From: Idiomarina zobellii
GTDB lineage: Bacteria; Pseudomonadota; Gammaproteobacteria; Enterobacterales; Alteromonadaceae
Direction of reading: 5' to 3'
Length of the DNA stretch: 64,000 nucleotides
Assembly (NCBI RefSeq): GCF_900100855.1
Contig: NZ_FNCB01000011.1
Location: 1-64,000 of the forward strand
The stretch's first letter is position 1; each line of letters opens with the position of its first letter. The notes under the pieces were generated by a model. It was not told the DNA's origin and made no database searches. It worked only from the letters and a program-made list of their open reading frames with translations. The position numbers and the translations under genes were made by a program. Shown piece after piece: positions 27,523-44,362 of the stretch.

Positions 27523-28626
27523 ATGAAATTTTCTATCAATCGCGATGCGTTTTTAAAGCCACTGCAAGTTGTTAGTGGCGCAGTAGAAAGACGTCACACT
27601 TTACCTATTCTTGCTAACTTATTGTTACAGGTTGAGAACGGTCAGTTGAAACTGACAGGTACGGACCTGGAAGTAGAACTGGTGTCGTCTGTAGCGCTAG
27701 AGTCGGCAGATATGGATGCATCGGTAACAGTGCCAGCTAAAAAGCTAGTGGACATTGTGCGTAGTTTACCCGATGGCTCTGTTATTGAATTTACTGCTGA
27801 AGGCGACAGCGCAACCGTAAAATCCGGCCGCAGTAAATTTAAACTCAGCACCCTGTCTGCTGATGATTTCCCGAATATTGACGACTGGAAAAGCGATATC
27901 CAGCTGGTGACAGAGCAAGGTATTTTAAAAGACTTAATGGAGAAAACACATTTCTCCATGGCAAATCAGGATGTTCGCTATTATTTAAACGGTATGTTGT
28001 TCGAAACGGACAGCGGTATGCTGCGCTCGGTCGCAACTGACGGCCACCGTTTGGCGATGAGCACCTGTGCCATCGACCAGCCGGGCTTAACTCAAAGACA
28101 GGTGATTGTTCCAAGAAAGGGGGTGGTTGAACTACTTCGTTTACTAGGCGATGACGAACACGAAGTTACGGTGTCTATCGGTAATAATCATATTCGTGTT
28201 GAAACACCTGAGCTTATGTTCACCAGTAAATTAGTAGACGGCCGATTCCCTGACTACCGTCGTGTATTACCTAGCGGCGGTGATAAAGTGGTTGTGGCTG
28301 ACCGCGATATTTTACGCCATGCATTCAGTCGCGCCTCTATTTTATCGAATGAAAAATTCAGAGGCGTTCGCTTAAACTTAAGTTCGGGTGAGCTTTGCAT
28401 TACCGCAACTAACCCAGAGCAAGAGCAAGCGGAAGAAATTATTGAGGTCGACTACCAGGGCGATGACTTGGAAATCGGTTTCAACGTTAGTTACTTACTT
28501 GATGTCATGAGCAACATTGATGAGGAACAGGTATCTTTCACACTGTCAGACTCTAACAGCAGTGCATTGATTGAGCCGCAGCATGATGACTCATGTTGTT
28601 ATGTAATAATGCCAATGCGCCTGTAA
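27523..28626 (+). CDS. dnaN: DNA polymerase III beta sliding clamp
   Basis: A 367-residue ring-forming clamp that tethers the replicase to DNA. Three repeated domains are recognisable, beginning MKFSINRDAFLKPLQVVSGAVERRHTLPIL, and the C-terminus ends in the usual CCYVIMPMRL. A GGGG-containing ribosome site lies just before the ATG. Length is the family norm. It is followed 11 bases later by recF. Confidence 0.98.
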   Translation: MKFSINRDAFLKPLQVVSGAVERRHTLPILANLLLQVENGQLKLTGTDLEVELVSSVALESADMDASVTVPAKKLVDIVRSLPDGSVIEFTAEGDSATVKSGRSKFKLSTLSADDFPNIDDWKSDIQLVTEQGILKDLMEKTHFSMANQDVRYYLNGMLFETDSGMLRSVATDGHRLAMSTCAIDQPGLTQRQVIVPRKGVVELLRLLGDDEHEVTVSIGNNHIRVETPELMFTSKLVDGRFPDYRRVLPSGGDKVVVADRDILRHAFSRASILSNEKFRGVRLNLSSGELCITATNPEQEQAEEIIEVDYQGDDLEIGFNVSYLLDVMSNIDEEQVSFTLSDSNSSALIEPQHDDSCCYVIMPMRL

Positions 28627-28637
28627 TATCATCATAG

Positions 28638-32136
<3,499 letters not shown>

Positions 32137-32157
32137 TCAGTTAGTAATGATACAAAA

Positions 32158-32190
32158 AAGGCGGCTTCCGTTTCCGGAGCCGCCTTTTTC
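32158..32190. terminator. Bidirectional terminator between gyrB and glyS
   Basis: GGCGGCT at 32160-32166 pairs with AGCCGCC at 32178-32184. T5 follows on the plus strand and an A-run precedes, giving T on the minus strand. It serves convergent gyrB and glyS. Confidence 0.9.
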
Positions 32191-32206
32191 TTTGCCTACT
32201 AAATAG

Positions 32207-34273
32207 TTATTGCAGTAATGAAATATCCGCTATTTCCAGGAACAGTTGGCGTAAACGGTACAGTAAATTCAAGCGGTTAAGCCGGATATCATCCTGTTCA
32301 GCATTCACCATGACGTGCTCGAAGAATTCATCCACAGGCTCTTTCAAGTTAGACAGTTGCGTCAGGGCATCGGTGTAGTTACCGTCCTGAATAAGCGGTT
32401 TAACCGTTTGCTCTGTTTCGTCTAGCAACTGATACAAAGCTTTTTCAGGGGCTTCGTTTAAAAGGTTTGGTTGAACCTTACCGTCTATCGATTCCTTAGA
32501 TTTTGCCAGTATATTACCTACGCGTTTATTCGCGGCAGCTAAGCTTTCTGCGGAATCCAGCGATTTAAACGCTTCAACGGCTTTAACGCGTCTGTCGAAA
32601 TCGACCGGTTTTGACGGAGAGCGAGCAAGCACTGCCTGAATGACGTCAACCGAAATACCTTGCTCTTGATACCATGGACGGAAACGACCCAGCAGGAAGT
32701 CGAAGACATCGGCTTTTACCGTTTGGTTAGACAGCTTGTCTCCAAAACCTTCGGCCGAGGCCGATAAAAGCTCATTTAAATCGAGCGGTAAATCACGCTC
32801 GACCAATGTGCGTAAAAGCCCAAGTGCAGCACGTCGCAGAGCGAATGGGTCGCGGTCACCTTTTGGCACTTGGCCAATACCGAAAATACCGACTAGGGTA
32901 TCTAGCTTATCTGCAAGCGCAACAGCGCACGCTTCTTTGCTTTCGGGTAAATGGTCGCCCGAGAAACGAGGCCAGTAGTGTTGCTCTATAGCCTCTGCAA
33001 CTCTGGCAGTTTCGCCATCATTAAGCGCGTAGTGTTTACCCATAACGCCTTGAGTTTCGGGGAATTCTGAGACCATATCGGAAACCAAGTCGGCCTTACA
33101 CAGCAGACCAGCGCGTTCAGCTGCTTGAGCGTCCGCTTTAAGAAGCGACGCAATTTTCCCTGCCAACTCAGCGATACGACGAGCTTTGTCGCCAATACTA
33201 CCAAGTTGCTTCTGGAAAAGAACCGAGTCGAGTTTAGCGACTCGCGACTCAAGAGACTGCTTCTTGTCGGACTCAAAGAAAAACTGAGCGTCAGCCAGGC
33301 GAGGGCGAATAACTTTCTCGTTGCCATGAATGATTTGCTGCGGGTCGCGACTTTCAATATTCGTAATGAATATGAATTGCGGCAGTAACTGGCCGTTACC
33401 GTCCTCGACCGGGAAGTAACGTTGGTCATCTTTCATGGTGACAATAAGCGGCTCTTTAGGTACGTCCAAAAAGCCTTTATCAAAACTTGCCGTTAAAGCA
33501 ACTGGCCATTCGACTAATGCAGCCACTTCTTCGACTAAATCATCGTCCTGAATAACGCGACCACCAAGTTCGTTTGCTAAGCGCGTTACTTCGGACTGGA
33601 TAATATCAATGCGCTCTTCGAAGTTAGCGATCACTTTCGCTGCACGCAGATTGCTTAAGTAGTTGTCGACATGATCAAGCTCGAAACCTTGTTTGGAATG
33701 GAAGCGATGCCCTTGAATAAAACGAGCGCTTTTCGTTTCCAATACTTCGGCATCAATGAGTTCATCGCCAAGCATGACTGTCAGTGTGTGTACCGGACGA
33801 ATAAATTGAGCCGTACTGTCTCCCCAGCGCATGGGCTTAGGAATAGGCAGTGTCTTAATCGCTGACTCAATAAAACCTTGCGCTAACTGCTTTAAAGACT
33901 GGCCTTTAACCGTTGCTTTATGAAGTAGCCATTCGCCTTTATCGGTCTTTAAGCGCTCAGCCTGGTCAACCGTAATGCCATTAGAGCGAGCCCAGCCTTC
34001 TGCTGCCTTGGTCGGATTACCTGCATCATCAAAGGCAACGTTAACCGCAGGACCTCGTTTTTCTACAACTTTGTCCTGTTGTTCTGTCTCTACCTGATTC
34101 ACAAGCACCGCTAAACGACGTGGTGTCGCATAAGCGTCTATGCTCCCGAAAGACAGCTCAGCCGATTCTAAACCTGCTTGTATGCCCGACTTAAAACTAT
34201 CACGTAATGCTCTTAAAGCCTTTGGAGGAAGCTCTTCCGTGCCTAACTCAATCAGTAAATTGTCTTTATTCAC
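32207..34273 (-). CDS. glyS: Glycine-tRNA ligase beta subunit
   Basis: A 688-residue beta subunit of the tetrameric glycyl-tRNA synthetase, which holds the tRNA-binding part. It begins [24 protein letters not shown], typical of the family, and includes FIFITNIES and the HD-like region [24 protein letters not shown]. The C-terminal anticodon-binding region ends with [12 protein letters not shown]. It follows glyQ by 13 bases. Confidence 0.98.
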   Translation of the reverse strand: MNKDNLLIELGTEELPPKALRALRDSFKSGIQAGLESAELSFGSIDAYATPRRLAVLVNQVETEQQDKVVEKRGPAVNVAFDDAGNPTKAAEGWARSNGITVDQAERLKTDKGEWLLHKATVKGQSLKQLAQGFIESAIKTLPIPKPMRWGDSTAQFIRPVHTLTVMLGDELIDAEVLETKSARFIQGHRFHSKQGFELDHVDNYLSNLRAAKVIANFEERIDIIQSEVTRLANELGGRVIQDDDLVEEVAALVEWPVALTASFDKGFLDVPKEPLIVTMKDDQRYFPVEDGNGQLLPQFIFITNIESRDPQQIIHGNEKVIRPRLADAQFFFESDKKQSLESRVAKLDSVLFQKQLGSIGDKARRIAELAGKIASLLKADAQAAERAGLLCKADLVSDMVSEFPETQGVMGKHYALNDGETARVAEAIEQHYWPRFSGDHLPESKEACAVALADKLDTLVGIFGIGQVPKGDRDPFALRRAALGLLRTLVERDLPLDLNELLSASAEGFGDKLSNQTVKADVFDFLLGRFRPWYQEQGISVDVIQAVLARSPSKPVDFDRRVKAVEAFKSLDSAESLAAANKRVGNILAKSKESIDGKVQPNLLNEAPEKALYQLLDETEQTVKPLIQDGNYTDALTQLSNLKEPVDEFFEHVMVNAEQDDIRLNRLNLLYRLRQLFLEIADISLLQ

Positions 34274-34286
34274 AGCTATGCTCTCC

Positions 34287-35198
34287 TTAGTCTTCGGCTT
34301 TCTTGTCGGCCAGAGGGAAGCCTAACGCTTCTCGTGCCTGATAATAAGTTTCAGCAACTGCCTTAGCCATGGTACGTACTCGCAATATATAACGTTGCCT
34401 TTCGGTTACGGAGATTGCGTGTCTGGCGTCCAACAAATTGAATGCATGAGAGGCTCGCATGACTTGCTCGTAAGCTGGGAGTGGCAATGCTTTCTCTATG
34501 AGTAATTCACATTCTTTTTCGCAGTCTTCAAAGCGCTGAAAAAGAACATCGACATCGGCATACTCGAAGTTATAAGTCGACTGCTCAACCTCATTTTGAT
34601 GGAACACGTCGCGGTACAGAATTTTACCGCGTGGGCCGTCTGTCCAAACTAAGTCGTAAATGCTGTCCACGCCTTGAATATACATTGCCAGGCGTTCAAG
34701 GCCGTAAGTAATTTCGCCGGCAACCGGGCGACACTCTAAACCACCGACTTGCTGGAAGTAGGTGAACTGGGTGACTTCCATACCATTGAGCCATACTTCC
34801 CAGCCTAAGCCCCAGGCGCCCAGAGTAGGCGATTCCCAGTTATCTTCTACAAAGCGTATGTCGTGAGTTAGCGTATCAAAGCCCAACAGTTCCAGAGAGC
34901 CCAAATAAAGCTCCTGAATGTACTTGGGCGACGGCTTCATAATGACCTGAAACTGGTAATAGTGCTGAAGGCGGTTTGGGTTTTCGCCGTAGCGGCCGTC
35001 TGTTGGACGGCGGCAGGGCTGCACATACGCAAAGCTGGCAGGCTCTGGCCCTAAAGAGCGTAAGAATGTCATGGGATGGAATGTACCTGCACCCACTTCC
35101 ATATCGAGCGGTTGCACTACCGCACATCCTTGCTGAGCCCAGTAATCTTGTAAGGCTAAAATAAGCCCCTGAAAGGTTTTTACATCGTATTTCGACAT
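34287..35198 (-). CDS. glyQ: Glycine-tRNA ligase alpha subunit
   Basis: A 303-residue catalytic subunit that activates glycine. It contains the class II motifs, with [21 protein letters not shown] near the start and [29 protein letters not shown]. The length is as in E. coli. It is the first gene of glyQS, divergent from tag with a 93-base intergenic promoter region. Confidence 0.98.
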   Translation of the reverse strand: MSKYDVKTFQGLILALQDYWAQQGCAVVQPLDMEVGAGTFHPMTFLRSLGPEPASFAYVQPCRRPTDGRYGENPNRLQHYYQFQVIMKPSPKYIQELYLGSLELLGFDTLTHDIRFVEDNWESPTLGAWGLGWEVWLNGMEVTQFTYFQQVGGLECRPVAGEITYGLERLAMYIQGVDSIYDLVWTDGPRGKILYRDVFHQNEVEQSTYNFEYADVDVLFQRFEDCEKECELLIEKALPLPAYEQVMRASHAFNLLDARHAISVTERQRYILRVRTMAKAVAETYYQAREALGFPLADKKAED

Positions 35199-35291
35199 AC
35201 GCTTTCTCTGCTTTGTTATTTGTGGTTGACCGATGGTCGAAAAATATGCGTAGATTATACCCTCTGAAGCGCCTTGGTTATAGGGGATGAC

Positions 35292-35891
35292 ATGACAAAT
35301 AATGCGCCAGAACGGTGTTCATGGTGTGAATCTGCTGACGATTACCGAGCTTATCACGACAATGTCTGGGGCAGACCAGTCAGTGACCCGCAAGAGCTCT
35401 TTGCTAAGCTTTGCCTGGACGGGCAGCAAGCAGGTCTCAGCTGGATAACCATTTTGCGCAAACAAGCTGGCTACGAGAATGCTTTTTTAAACTTTAACCC
35501 ACAAGCTATTGTGGCAATGAGTGACGAAGATAAAGAAGCGCTGTACACCAATAGTGATATTATTCGCAGTAAGAAGAAAATAGACGCCATTTTTACCAAC
35601 GCTGAAGCTTATTTAAAGCTGGAAGAGCAGGGTATTAAGTTTGAACAGTGGTTATGGTCTTTTGTTGGCGGAAAGCCCGTTATTAACAAGTACAAAACAC
35701 AAGCGGAAATCCCCACGGAAACCGAAGCCTCGAGAACAATGGCAAAAGCGTTGAAAAAGGCGGGATTCAAGTTCGTTGGCCCCACCATTTGCTATGCTTT
35801 TATGCAAGCAGTTGGTATGGTTAACGACCATGTTATCAGTTGTCATTGTTACGAGCCCGTCGTAAAACAGATGAAACAATTTACGTTATAG
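35292..35891 (+). CDS. tag: DNA-3-methyladenine glycosylase I
   Basis: A 199-residue base-excision repair enzyme that removes 3-methyladenine. The start [12 protein letters not shown] at 35292 follows AGGGG. Zinc ligands of the Tag fold are visible as CSWC near residue 9, the first His in YHDNVWG, and HCYEP near the end. The helix-hairpin-helix core contains [15 protein letters not shown] and [20 protein letters not shown]. An upstream in-frame start at 35274 is less well supported. Confidence 0.96.
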   Translation: MTNNAPERCSWCESADDYRAYHDNVWGRPVSDPQELFAKLCLDGQQAGLSWITILRKQAGYENAFLNFNPQAIVAMSDEDKEALYTNSDIIRSKKKIDAIFTNAEAYLKLEEQGIKFEQWLWSFVGGKPVINKYKTQAEIPTETEASRTMAKALKKAGFKFVGPTICYAFMQAVGMVNDHVISCHCYEPVVKQMKQFTL

Positions 35892-35917
35892 AACGTTGTC
35901 AAAAGAGCGAAGGAAGA

Positions 35918-36409
35918 ATGATTGAAATAACACTGGCGGATTACAATAATCCCAAACATCGCAGCGCTGTTATCGCTATGCTCGACGCTTATGCAAAAGA
36001 CCCAATGGGCGGCGGCGAAGGCATTTCAGACGAAGTGAAAGAAAACCTGATAGATGAAATGGCAAAAAGAGACCATGTCTTTTCGTTGCTGGCCTACGAT
36101 GGCGATATCCCGGTTGGCGTTGCAAACTGTGTGGAAGGCTTCTCAACCTTTGCAGCAAAACCACTAATGAACATTCATGACATAGCCGTTATTCCAGAGT
36201 ACCGGGGACAGGGCGTTGCGCGTAAACTGCTGGAAGAAGTGAAAACACTGGCAGAATTCCGTGGCTGCGTGAAGCTGACTCTAGAAGTGCTGGAGAACAA
36301 TGACCGTGCTAAGCAAGCCTATAAAAACTTTGGCTTCGAACCCTACGAACTGGGTGAAGTTGGTCAGGCTGAGTTCTGGGAAATGTACTTAAATAAAGAT
36401 AAAGCCTGA
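35918..36409 (+). CDS. GNAT-family N-acetyltransferase
   Basis: A 163-residue acetyltransferase started at the ATG after AGGA; a longer frame from 35840 would overlap tag. The acetyl-CoA motif IHDIAVIPEYRGQGVARKLLEEV lies at about residues 86-108. ENNDRAKQAYKNFGFEPY follows as the usual end of the fold. The substrate cannot be read from the sequence. It lies 26 bases after tag and is convergent with tusA. Confidence 0.92.
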   Translation: MIEITLADYNNPKHRSAVIAMLDAYAKDPMGGGEGISDEVKENLIDEMAKRDHVFSLLAYDGDIPVGVANCVEGFSTFAAKPLMNIHDIAVIPEYRGQGVARKLLEEVKTLAEFRGCVKLTLEVLENNDRAKQAYKNFGFEPYELGEVGQAEFWEMYLNKDKA

Positions 36410-36428
36410 TACCTAAACGTCAGGCTTT
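36401..36428. terminator. Shared terminator of the GNAT gene and tusA
   Basis: AAAGCCTGA (36401-36409) and TCAGGCTTT (36420-36428) form a 9-base stem that includes the GNAT stop codon. T and A runs are short on both sides, so strength is moderate. Confidence 0.6.
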
Positions 36429-36667
36429 TAGTGGGATTTCCTAACCCAGTAGCGGTAAGGTATCTCTTCGGTTTCAGAGCCCACTAGTTCATGCTCCATA
36501 AACTCGCAAAAGCCCGGAATATCCCGGGTTGTTGCGGGATCATCCGCTATAATCAGTAACACCTCGCCAACTTCCATCTTACGAATTGCCGCACGAACTA
36601 ACATTACGGGCTCCGGGCATTTAAGGCCAAGGGTATCGAGTTCTTTGTCGCAGTTAATCTGGGTCAT
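36428..36667 (-). CDS. tusA: Sulfur carrier protein TusA
   Basis: A 79-residue sulfur-relay protein used in 2-thiouridine formation of tRNA. The motif [22 protein letters not shown] contains the active cysteine C17. The remainder, [22 protein letters not shown], is typical of the family. Full length. Confidence 0.96.
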   Translation of the reverse strand: MTQINCDKELDTLGLKCPEPVMLVRAAIRKMEVGEVLLIIADDPATTRDIPGFCEFMEHELVGSETEEIPYRYWVRKSH

Positions 36668-36704
36668 GACTTCTTTAAAAGACGTTAGGTGAAATTGGCG
36701 AGTA

Positions 36705-36915
36705 GTTTAACACTTTCGCAACTAAGAGGTGAGGGGGGAGTGATGGATTGCACCGCTGTTTGTTGGCGGGAAATACTCAGAAACTGTCTGCAGCCATGGA
36801 TGGCTGCAGTCAAGCCCCTAGGGAAGGGTTTACGGCGTGTTTCTGAGTATTTCCTGACAATAAAAAGGGGCGAGCCTTCGCTCCCCCCTTCCTAAAAGCG
36901 GTTAAAGTGTTAAAC
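36705..36915. repeat. Nested palindromic (MITE-like) element
   Basis: The 211-base element has perfect 12-base ends, GTTTAACACTTT (36705-36716) and AAAGTGTTAAAC (36904-36915). Inside are AGGGGGGAG/CTCCCCCCT (36732-36740 and 36881-36889) and a perfect 16-base pair GGAAATACTCAGAAAC (36769-36784) with its inverse (36839-36854). A central hairpin with CTGCAGCCAT arms (36788-36809) completes the set. It codes for nothing convincing. Such nested stems suggest a mobile non-autonomous repeat between tusA and fadA. Confidence 0.75.
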
Positions 36916-36937
36916 CGCTCTAGTTTTGCTGTTTCTT

Positions 36938-40278
<3,341 letters not shown>

Positions 40279-40413
40279 CTTGGGTCTCCCACGACTTCCA
40301 TTAATTTGTTGCTGTAAAGAAACTGATTCTGTTATAGCTTTGGGTTAAGGTAGAGAGAGTTTGGCGTGAATACGCTAATTTTTCAACGGTTATTTAAACA
40401 TGCGTTTGAATTA

Positions 40414-42375
40414 ATGAACAAGCAGTCGTTTATCCTACGTTACAGTCGTCCTTTTATTTTCGCTTGCGCAGTTGCTATAGGCGGGCTTTCGCATGCAGAG
40501 CCGGCGGTTACCGAAGTGATGGGGTCAGAGCAGCGGGAACAGCAACGAGAACTCTTTAAAAAGGCAGAGTACGCAGCCAAAAGAGGGCGTTTAAATGAGT
40601 ACCGGCAGTTACTCAAAGAGCTTGAGGGCTACCCTTTAAAACCTTATCTGGAGCTTGCTCGTCTGGAGCAGGTGGGGTACTTAGCCAACGAAGACAGAGT
40701 GTTAAAGTTCCTTGAAGATTATGAAGGCACGCCACTGGATTGGCAGCTGCGCCAACCCTGGTTAAGTTATCTGGCTGGCGAAGACGAGCACAAACGCTTC
40801 ATTCGCGACTTTAGACACCCCGGAACCCTCACTCATCGCTGCCAGTTTATTCATGCGCGCCGTAAACAGGGCTTAGAAGACGGCTCCTTCAAGCGACAGG
40901 TCGACGCTATTTGGCAGCATGGCTTCTCTCTGCCTCAAGCCTGCGACCCAATATTAAAAGAATGGACTGAATTAGGCGGGCGCACAGACGAGTTGGTATG
41001 GAAGCGCCTGAGATTGGCTGCTACCAGTGGTAATGCAACACTTATTCCCTATTTAACCGGGCTTTTGCCTGAACTGCAGCAATACCTGGGTGAGTTTTAT
41101 CATAAAGTGCGATACTCACCGGCTGCTTTAGAGGATGAAAGTTGGTTTAAAGGGCGCTATCCAATCAAAGAGGCTGAAATTGCCACTTTCGGCTTGAAGA
41201 AGCTTATTTGGCGTGATGAGAATATCGCTTTACGAGTGTACGAAAAGCTAAAAGAACACCTTCCTTTTTCAAACGAGCAGTTTGCAGATATTGCTGAGGA
41301 GTTTGCCGTTGCCCTTAGCTTAAATGACCATCCAGAAGCTCGCATCTGGCATTCGCGAGTACCACCTGAAGCATTGAATGAAAGGGTGTTGCAGTGGCGG
41401 TTAGCGGTGCATTTAAAGGATAATGATTTTGAAGGGCTAAGAACGGTTATCAACGCGTTGCCTATTGCCATAAAACAAGGGAACCAGTGGCGTTATTGGC
41501 TGGCGCGTAGTGAGGAAAAGCTTGGGAATGAGCTTGTCGCGCAGGAGCTTTATGAGGACTTATCAGACGAGCGTCATTATTATGGCTTTTTAGCGGCCGC
41601 GCGATTGCAAAAGCCTATTAGCCTCGAGCAGGAAAAGCTGGAAGTAAGCGTACTTCAGTTAGAGCAGGTGCGCAGTCACCCCAGTGTCCAGCGGGCTTAC
41701 GAGTTTATTCAGCTCGAACGTTGGGTGGATGCTCGCAGAGAATGGAACCATCTACTGACCCAACTCGACGGTGAAGAGCAAAAAGTTGCTGCGTATTTGG
41801 CAAGTGAGTGGGGGTGGCACGATCAAGCCATTTGGACACTCGCACAAATCGGTCACTTCGACGCCGTTGGTATTCGCTTTCCGCTGGCCTATCAGGATAT
41901 TTTAAGTCGAGCATCTCAGGCTGCAGGAATCGACGAAGAGTGGGCTTTGGCGATAACCCGGCGAGAAAGTGCGTTTCGACACGATGCTTATTCAAGCGCG
42001 GGCGCGCGGGGGCTTATGCAAATACTGCCAAGTACCGCTAAAAAGCTTGATGGAAAGGGCAATTGGCGACGCCTGAATAACCCTTCAGTTAATGTGCGTT
42101 TGGGCACTTATTATTTAGGCCGTTTAAAGCATCGTTTCGAAAACAATTGGTTACTGGCAACGGCGAGCTATAACGCGGGCTACTACCGGGTGAAAGAGTG
42201 GCTGCCGGAAGAGCCTATGGAAGCAGATGCATGGATTGAAACAATACCCTATTATGAAACAAGAGATTACGTTAAAGCGGTATTAAGTTATCAGCAGATT
42301 TATCGGATGTTAGGTGGTAAAGACGATAATTTATTTGAAGACGTGATAGACATGAAAATTGTTGGTTCAGAATAG
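40414..42375 (+). CDS. slt: Soluble lytic murein transglycosylase
   Basis: A 653-residue periplasmic enzyme that cleaves the glycan strands of peptidoglycan. I start it at the ATG at 40414 because it opens directly on a signal peptide (residues about 1-28, ending LSHA-EP); a GTG at 40366 would add 16 residues. A helical U-shaped superhelix makes up the first two thirds. The SLT domain has ITRRESAFRHDAYSSAGARGLMQILPSTA with the catalytic Glu. ATASYNAGYYRVKEW follows. It is divergent from fadB. Confidence 0.94.
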   Translation: MNKQSFILRYSRPFIFACAVAIGGLSHAEPAVTEVMGSEQREQQRELFKKAEYAAKRGRLNEYRQLLKELEGYPLKPYLELARLEQVGYLANEDRVLKFLEDYEGTPLDWQLRQPWLSYLAGEDEHKRFIRDFRHPGTLTHRCQFIHARRKQGLEDGSFKRQVDAIWQHGFSLPQACDPILKEWTELGGRTDELVWKRLRLAATSGNATLIPYLTGLLPELQQYLGEFYHKVRYSPAALEDESWFKGRYPIKEAEIATFGLKKLIWRDENIALRVYEKLKEHLPFSNEQFADIAEEFAVALSLNDHPEARIWHSRVPPEALNERVLQWRLAVHLKDNDFEGLRTVINALPIAIKQGNQWRYWLARSEEKLGNELVAQELYEDLSDERHYYGFLAAARLQKPISLEQEKLEVSVLQLEQVRSHPSVQRAYEFIQLERWVDARREWNHLLTQLDGEEQKVAAYLASEWGWHDQAIWTLAQIGHFDAVGIRFPLAYQDILSRASQAAGIDEEWALAITRRESAFRHDAYSSAGARGLMQILPSTAKKLDGKGNWRRLNNPSVNVRLGTYYLGRLKHRFENNWLLATASYNAGYYRVKEWLPEEPMEADAWIETIPYYETRDYVKAVLSYQQIYRMLGGKDDNLFEDVIDMKIVGSE

Positions 42376-42384
42376 GACGACTTT

Positions 42385-43734
42385 ATGACCACATCGGCCG
42401 GTTTATGGCGGTTGTTTCAAAGCCACATTGATGAATTGCAAAAGCGTGCAGAGCGCTTGTTAGAAAGAGAGAATTTAGAGTTACTCGCGATTCATTCAGG
42501 TCAGCAAAAGCGCTGGTTTCTGGATGACATGAATTACCCGTTTAGAGCGAACCCTCACTTCAAAGCATGGTGTCCAGAAACGCAATTACCGAACGCCTGG
42601 ATTATCGTTCAACCAAAAACAAAGCCGACCTTGGTTTTGCTGGCAGCTGATGATTTTTGGCATACCGTTAAATCGGTTGAGTCTGAAGATTGGACCGCGG
42701 CGTTCCACGTGGAACATTTAAAAACACCTGAAGCTATAGAAACGCTGTTACCTTATGACAAAAAGCACGCCGCTTATATTGGTGAGCATATCGAGGTGGC
42801 TAAAGCTTTAGGTTTTGACAATATCAATCCAGACCCGGTATTACACTTTTTCCATTATCACCGGTTATTTAAAACCGATTACGAACTTGCCTGTTTAGAA
42901 GAGGCGAATGAACTCGCCGCACGAGGGCACATAGCGGCAGCTGAGGCTTTTGCTGAGGGTGCCTCTGAATTTGAGTGCTTACTGAGCTATATGTCAGAAA
43001 CTAAGCAAGGCCAGAACGAGGTGCCATACAGCCACATTATTGGTCAGAATAAAAATGCGAGTGTGCTGCATCACTGGCAGCTTGCTACTGCAAATAAAAC
43101 ACCGTTGCGCTCAATGCTTGTTGATGCTGGCGCGGAGGTTTGCGGATACGCGGCAGACATTTCCCGGACTTGGTCGTACGAACATAACGAATACGAAGAG
43201 CTCATTGTGGCTGTCGATCAGATTACGTTGGCGCTGATTGATAAGTTGAAGCCTGGTGTCAGTTTCCCTGACTTGCACAAGCTTGCTCACGAACAAATAG
43301 CCAACTTGTTGTTTGCGTTTGGCTTTGTTCGTTGTAGTCCTGAGCAAATGATTGAAGAGGGCATTACAACGGTCTTTTTCCCGCATGGCTTAGGACATCC
43401 ACTGGGTTTACAAGTCCATGATGTTGGCGCGGCACAGGCTGATGAGCGGGGCACTCCTATTCCGTCGCCTCAAGGTCAACTCACGCTGCGGACAACACGA
43501 ACGGTTGAAGCAAGGCAGGTTTATACCATAGAGCCCGGCATCTACTTTATTGAACCTTTGCTGAATAAGCTGGCGTCGTCGAATAAAAAACACCTGATTA
43601 ACTGGAAGCGTGTCGACGAGTTTCGCCCGTTCGGTGGCGTTCGAATTGAAGATAACATTGTGGTGTACCGTGAAAAAAATGATAACTTAACGCGCCGAAC
43701 AGAACTGAAAGACTTTAAATTTAAGGTGGGCTAA
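42385..43734 (+). CDS. pepQ: Xaa-Pro dipeptidase
   Basis: A 449-residue metallodipeptidase of the creatinase/aminopeptidase-P fold that cuts dipeptides ending in proline. Metal ligands are recognisable in VDAGAEVCGYAADISRTW, FFPHGLGHPLGLQVHDVG and YTIEPGIYFIEPL, with RIEDNIVV near the end. A parS-like sequence lies in the gene at 42701-42716. It lies between slt and yigZ, similar to the fadBA-pepQ-yigZ neighbourhood of enterics. Confidence 0.96.
   Translation: MTTSAGLWRLFQSHIDELQKRAERLLERENLELLAIHSGQQKRWFLDDMNYPFRANPHFKAWCPETQLPNAWIIVQPKTKPTLVLLAADDFWHTVKSVESEDWTAAFHVEHLKTPEAIETLLPYDKKHAAYIGEHIEVAKALGFDNINPDPVLHFFHYHRLFKTDYELACLEEANELAARGHIAAAEAFAEGASEFECLLSYMSETKQGQNEVPYSHIIGQNKNASVLHHWQLATANKTPLRSMLVDAGAEVCGYAADISRTWSYEHNEYEELIVAVDQITLALIDKLKPGVSFPDLHKLAHEQIANLLFAFGFVRCSPEQMIEEGITTVFFPHGLGHPLGLQVHDVGAAQADERGTPIPSPQGQLTLRTTRTVEARQVYTIEPGIYFIEPLLNKLASSNKKHLINWKRVDEFRPFGGVRIEDNIVVYREKNDNLTRRTELKDFKFKVG
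42701..42716. promoter_or_regulatory. parS: parS-like site in pepQ
   Basis: CGTTCCACGTGGAACA differs from the perfect recF copies only in its first base, so it keeps a 14-base palindrome GTTCCACGTGGAAC. As in recF, it encodes FHVEH. It is about 13 kb from the recF sites. Confidence 0.75.
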
Positions 43735-43735
43735 G

Positions 43736-44362
43736 TTGTCGGACGATAGCTATTTAATTGCAATAAGTGATGCTGAAGCAGAAATTGAAGTGAAAGGCAG
43801 TCGGTTTATAGCGTGTATAAGCCCTGCGAAAACCCCTGAAGAAGCAAGCGACTTCAAAGAGTCAGTTAAGAAGCGCTACCCAAAAGCGAGCCACTATTGC
43901 ACGGCTTCGGTATTTGGTCACCCTAATGACAGCAACGGTTATGCTTATAGTGATGACGGTGAGCCCTCTGGAACGGCTGGCCGGCCTATGTTGATGGCTC
44001 TGTCAGACGTCGGTATAGGACAGGTAACTGCTGTGGTTGTTCGATACTTTGGGGGAACGAAGTTAGGCACAGGCGGTCTTCAGCGAGCCTATAAAGATGC
44101 GGTACTTGAAGCTTTGCCTGACTTAGCTGCCGAAACCTTAATATTCAAAAAGCCTTTTTCAGTCAATTTTGACTATACCGACCAAGGCGCTGTTGAGCCG
44201 CTTTTTGAGCGTTATGACGCTGAGGTTTGGGAAGCTGAATACAGCGATATTATTAAACAAGAAGTACGAATAGAGCCGTCTAAGGTTGATGAACTACAGG
44301 AAAAACTAAAGGCCGCCACACAAGGGCGTGTGCAACTGCGGCCTTATGAACCCATCGATTAA
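43736..44362 (+). CDS. yigZ: YigZ/IMPACT family protein
   Basis: A 208-residue protein of the IMPACT family, unknown in detail but linked to translation control in eukaryotic relatives. The conserved core [10 protein letters not shown] and [21 protein letters not shown] is followed by [20 protein letters not shown]. Translation starts at TTG, one base after the pepQ stop, with AAGGTGGG upstream. It is convergent with trkA, leaving no gap. Confidence 0.94.
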   Translation: MSDDSYLIAISDAEAEIEVKGSRFIACISPAKTPEEASDFKESVKKRYPKASHYCTASVFGHPNDSNGYAYSDDGEPSGTAGRPMLMALSDVGIGQVTAVVVRYFGGTKLGTGGLQRAYKDAVLEALPDLAAETLIFKKPFSVNFDYTDQGAVEPLFERYDAEVWEAEYSDIIKQEVRIEPSKVDELQEKLKAATQGRVQLRPYEPID

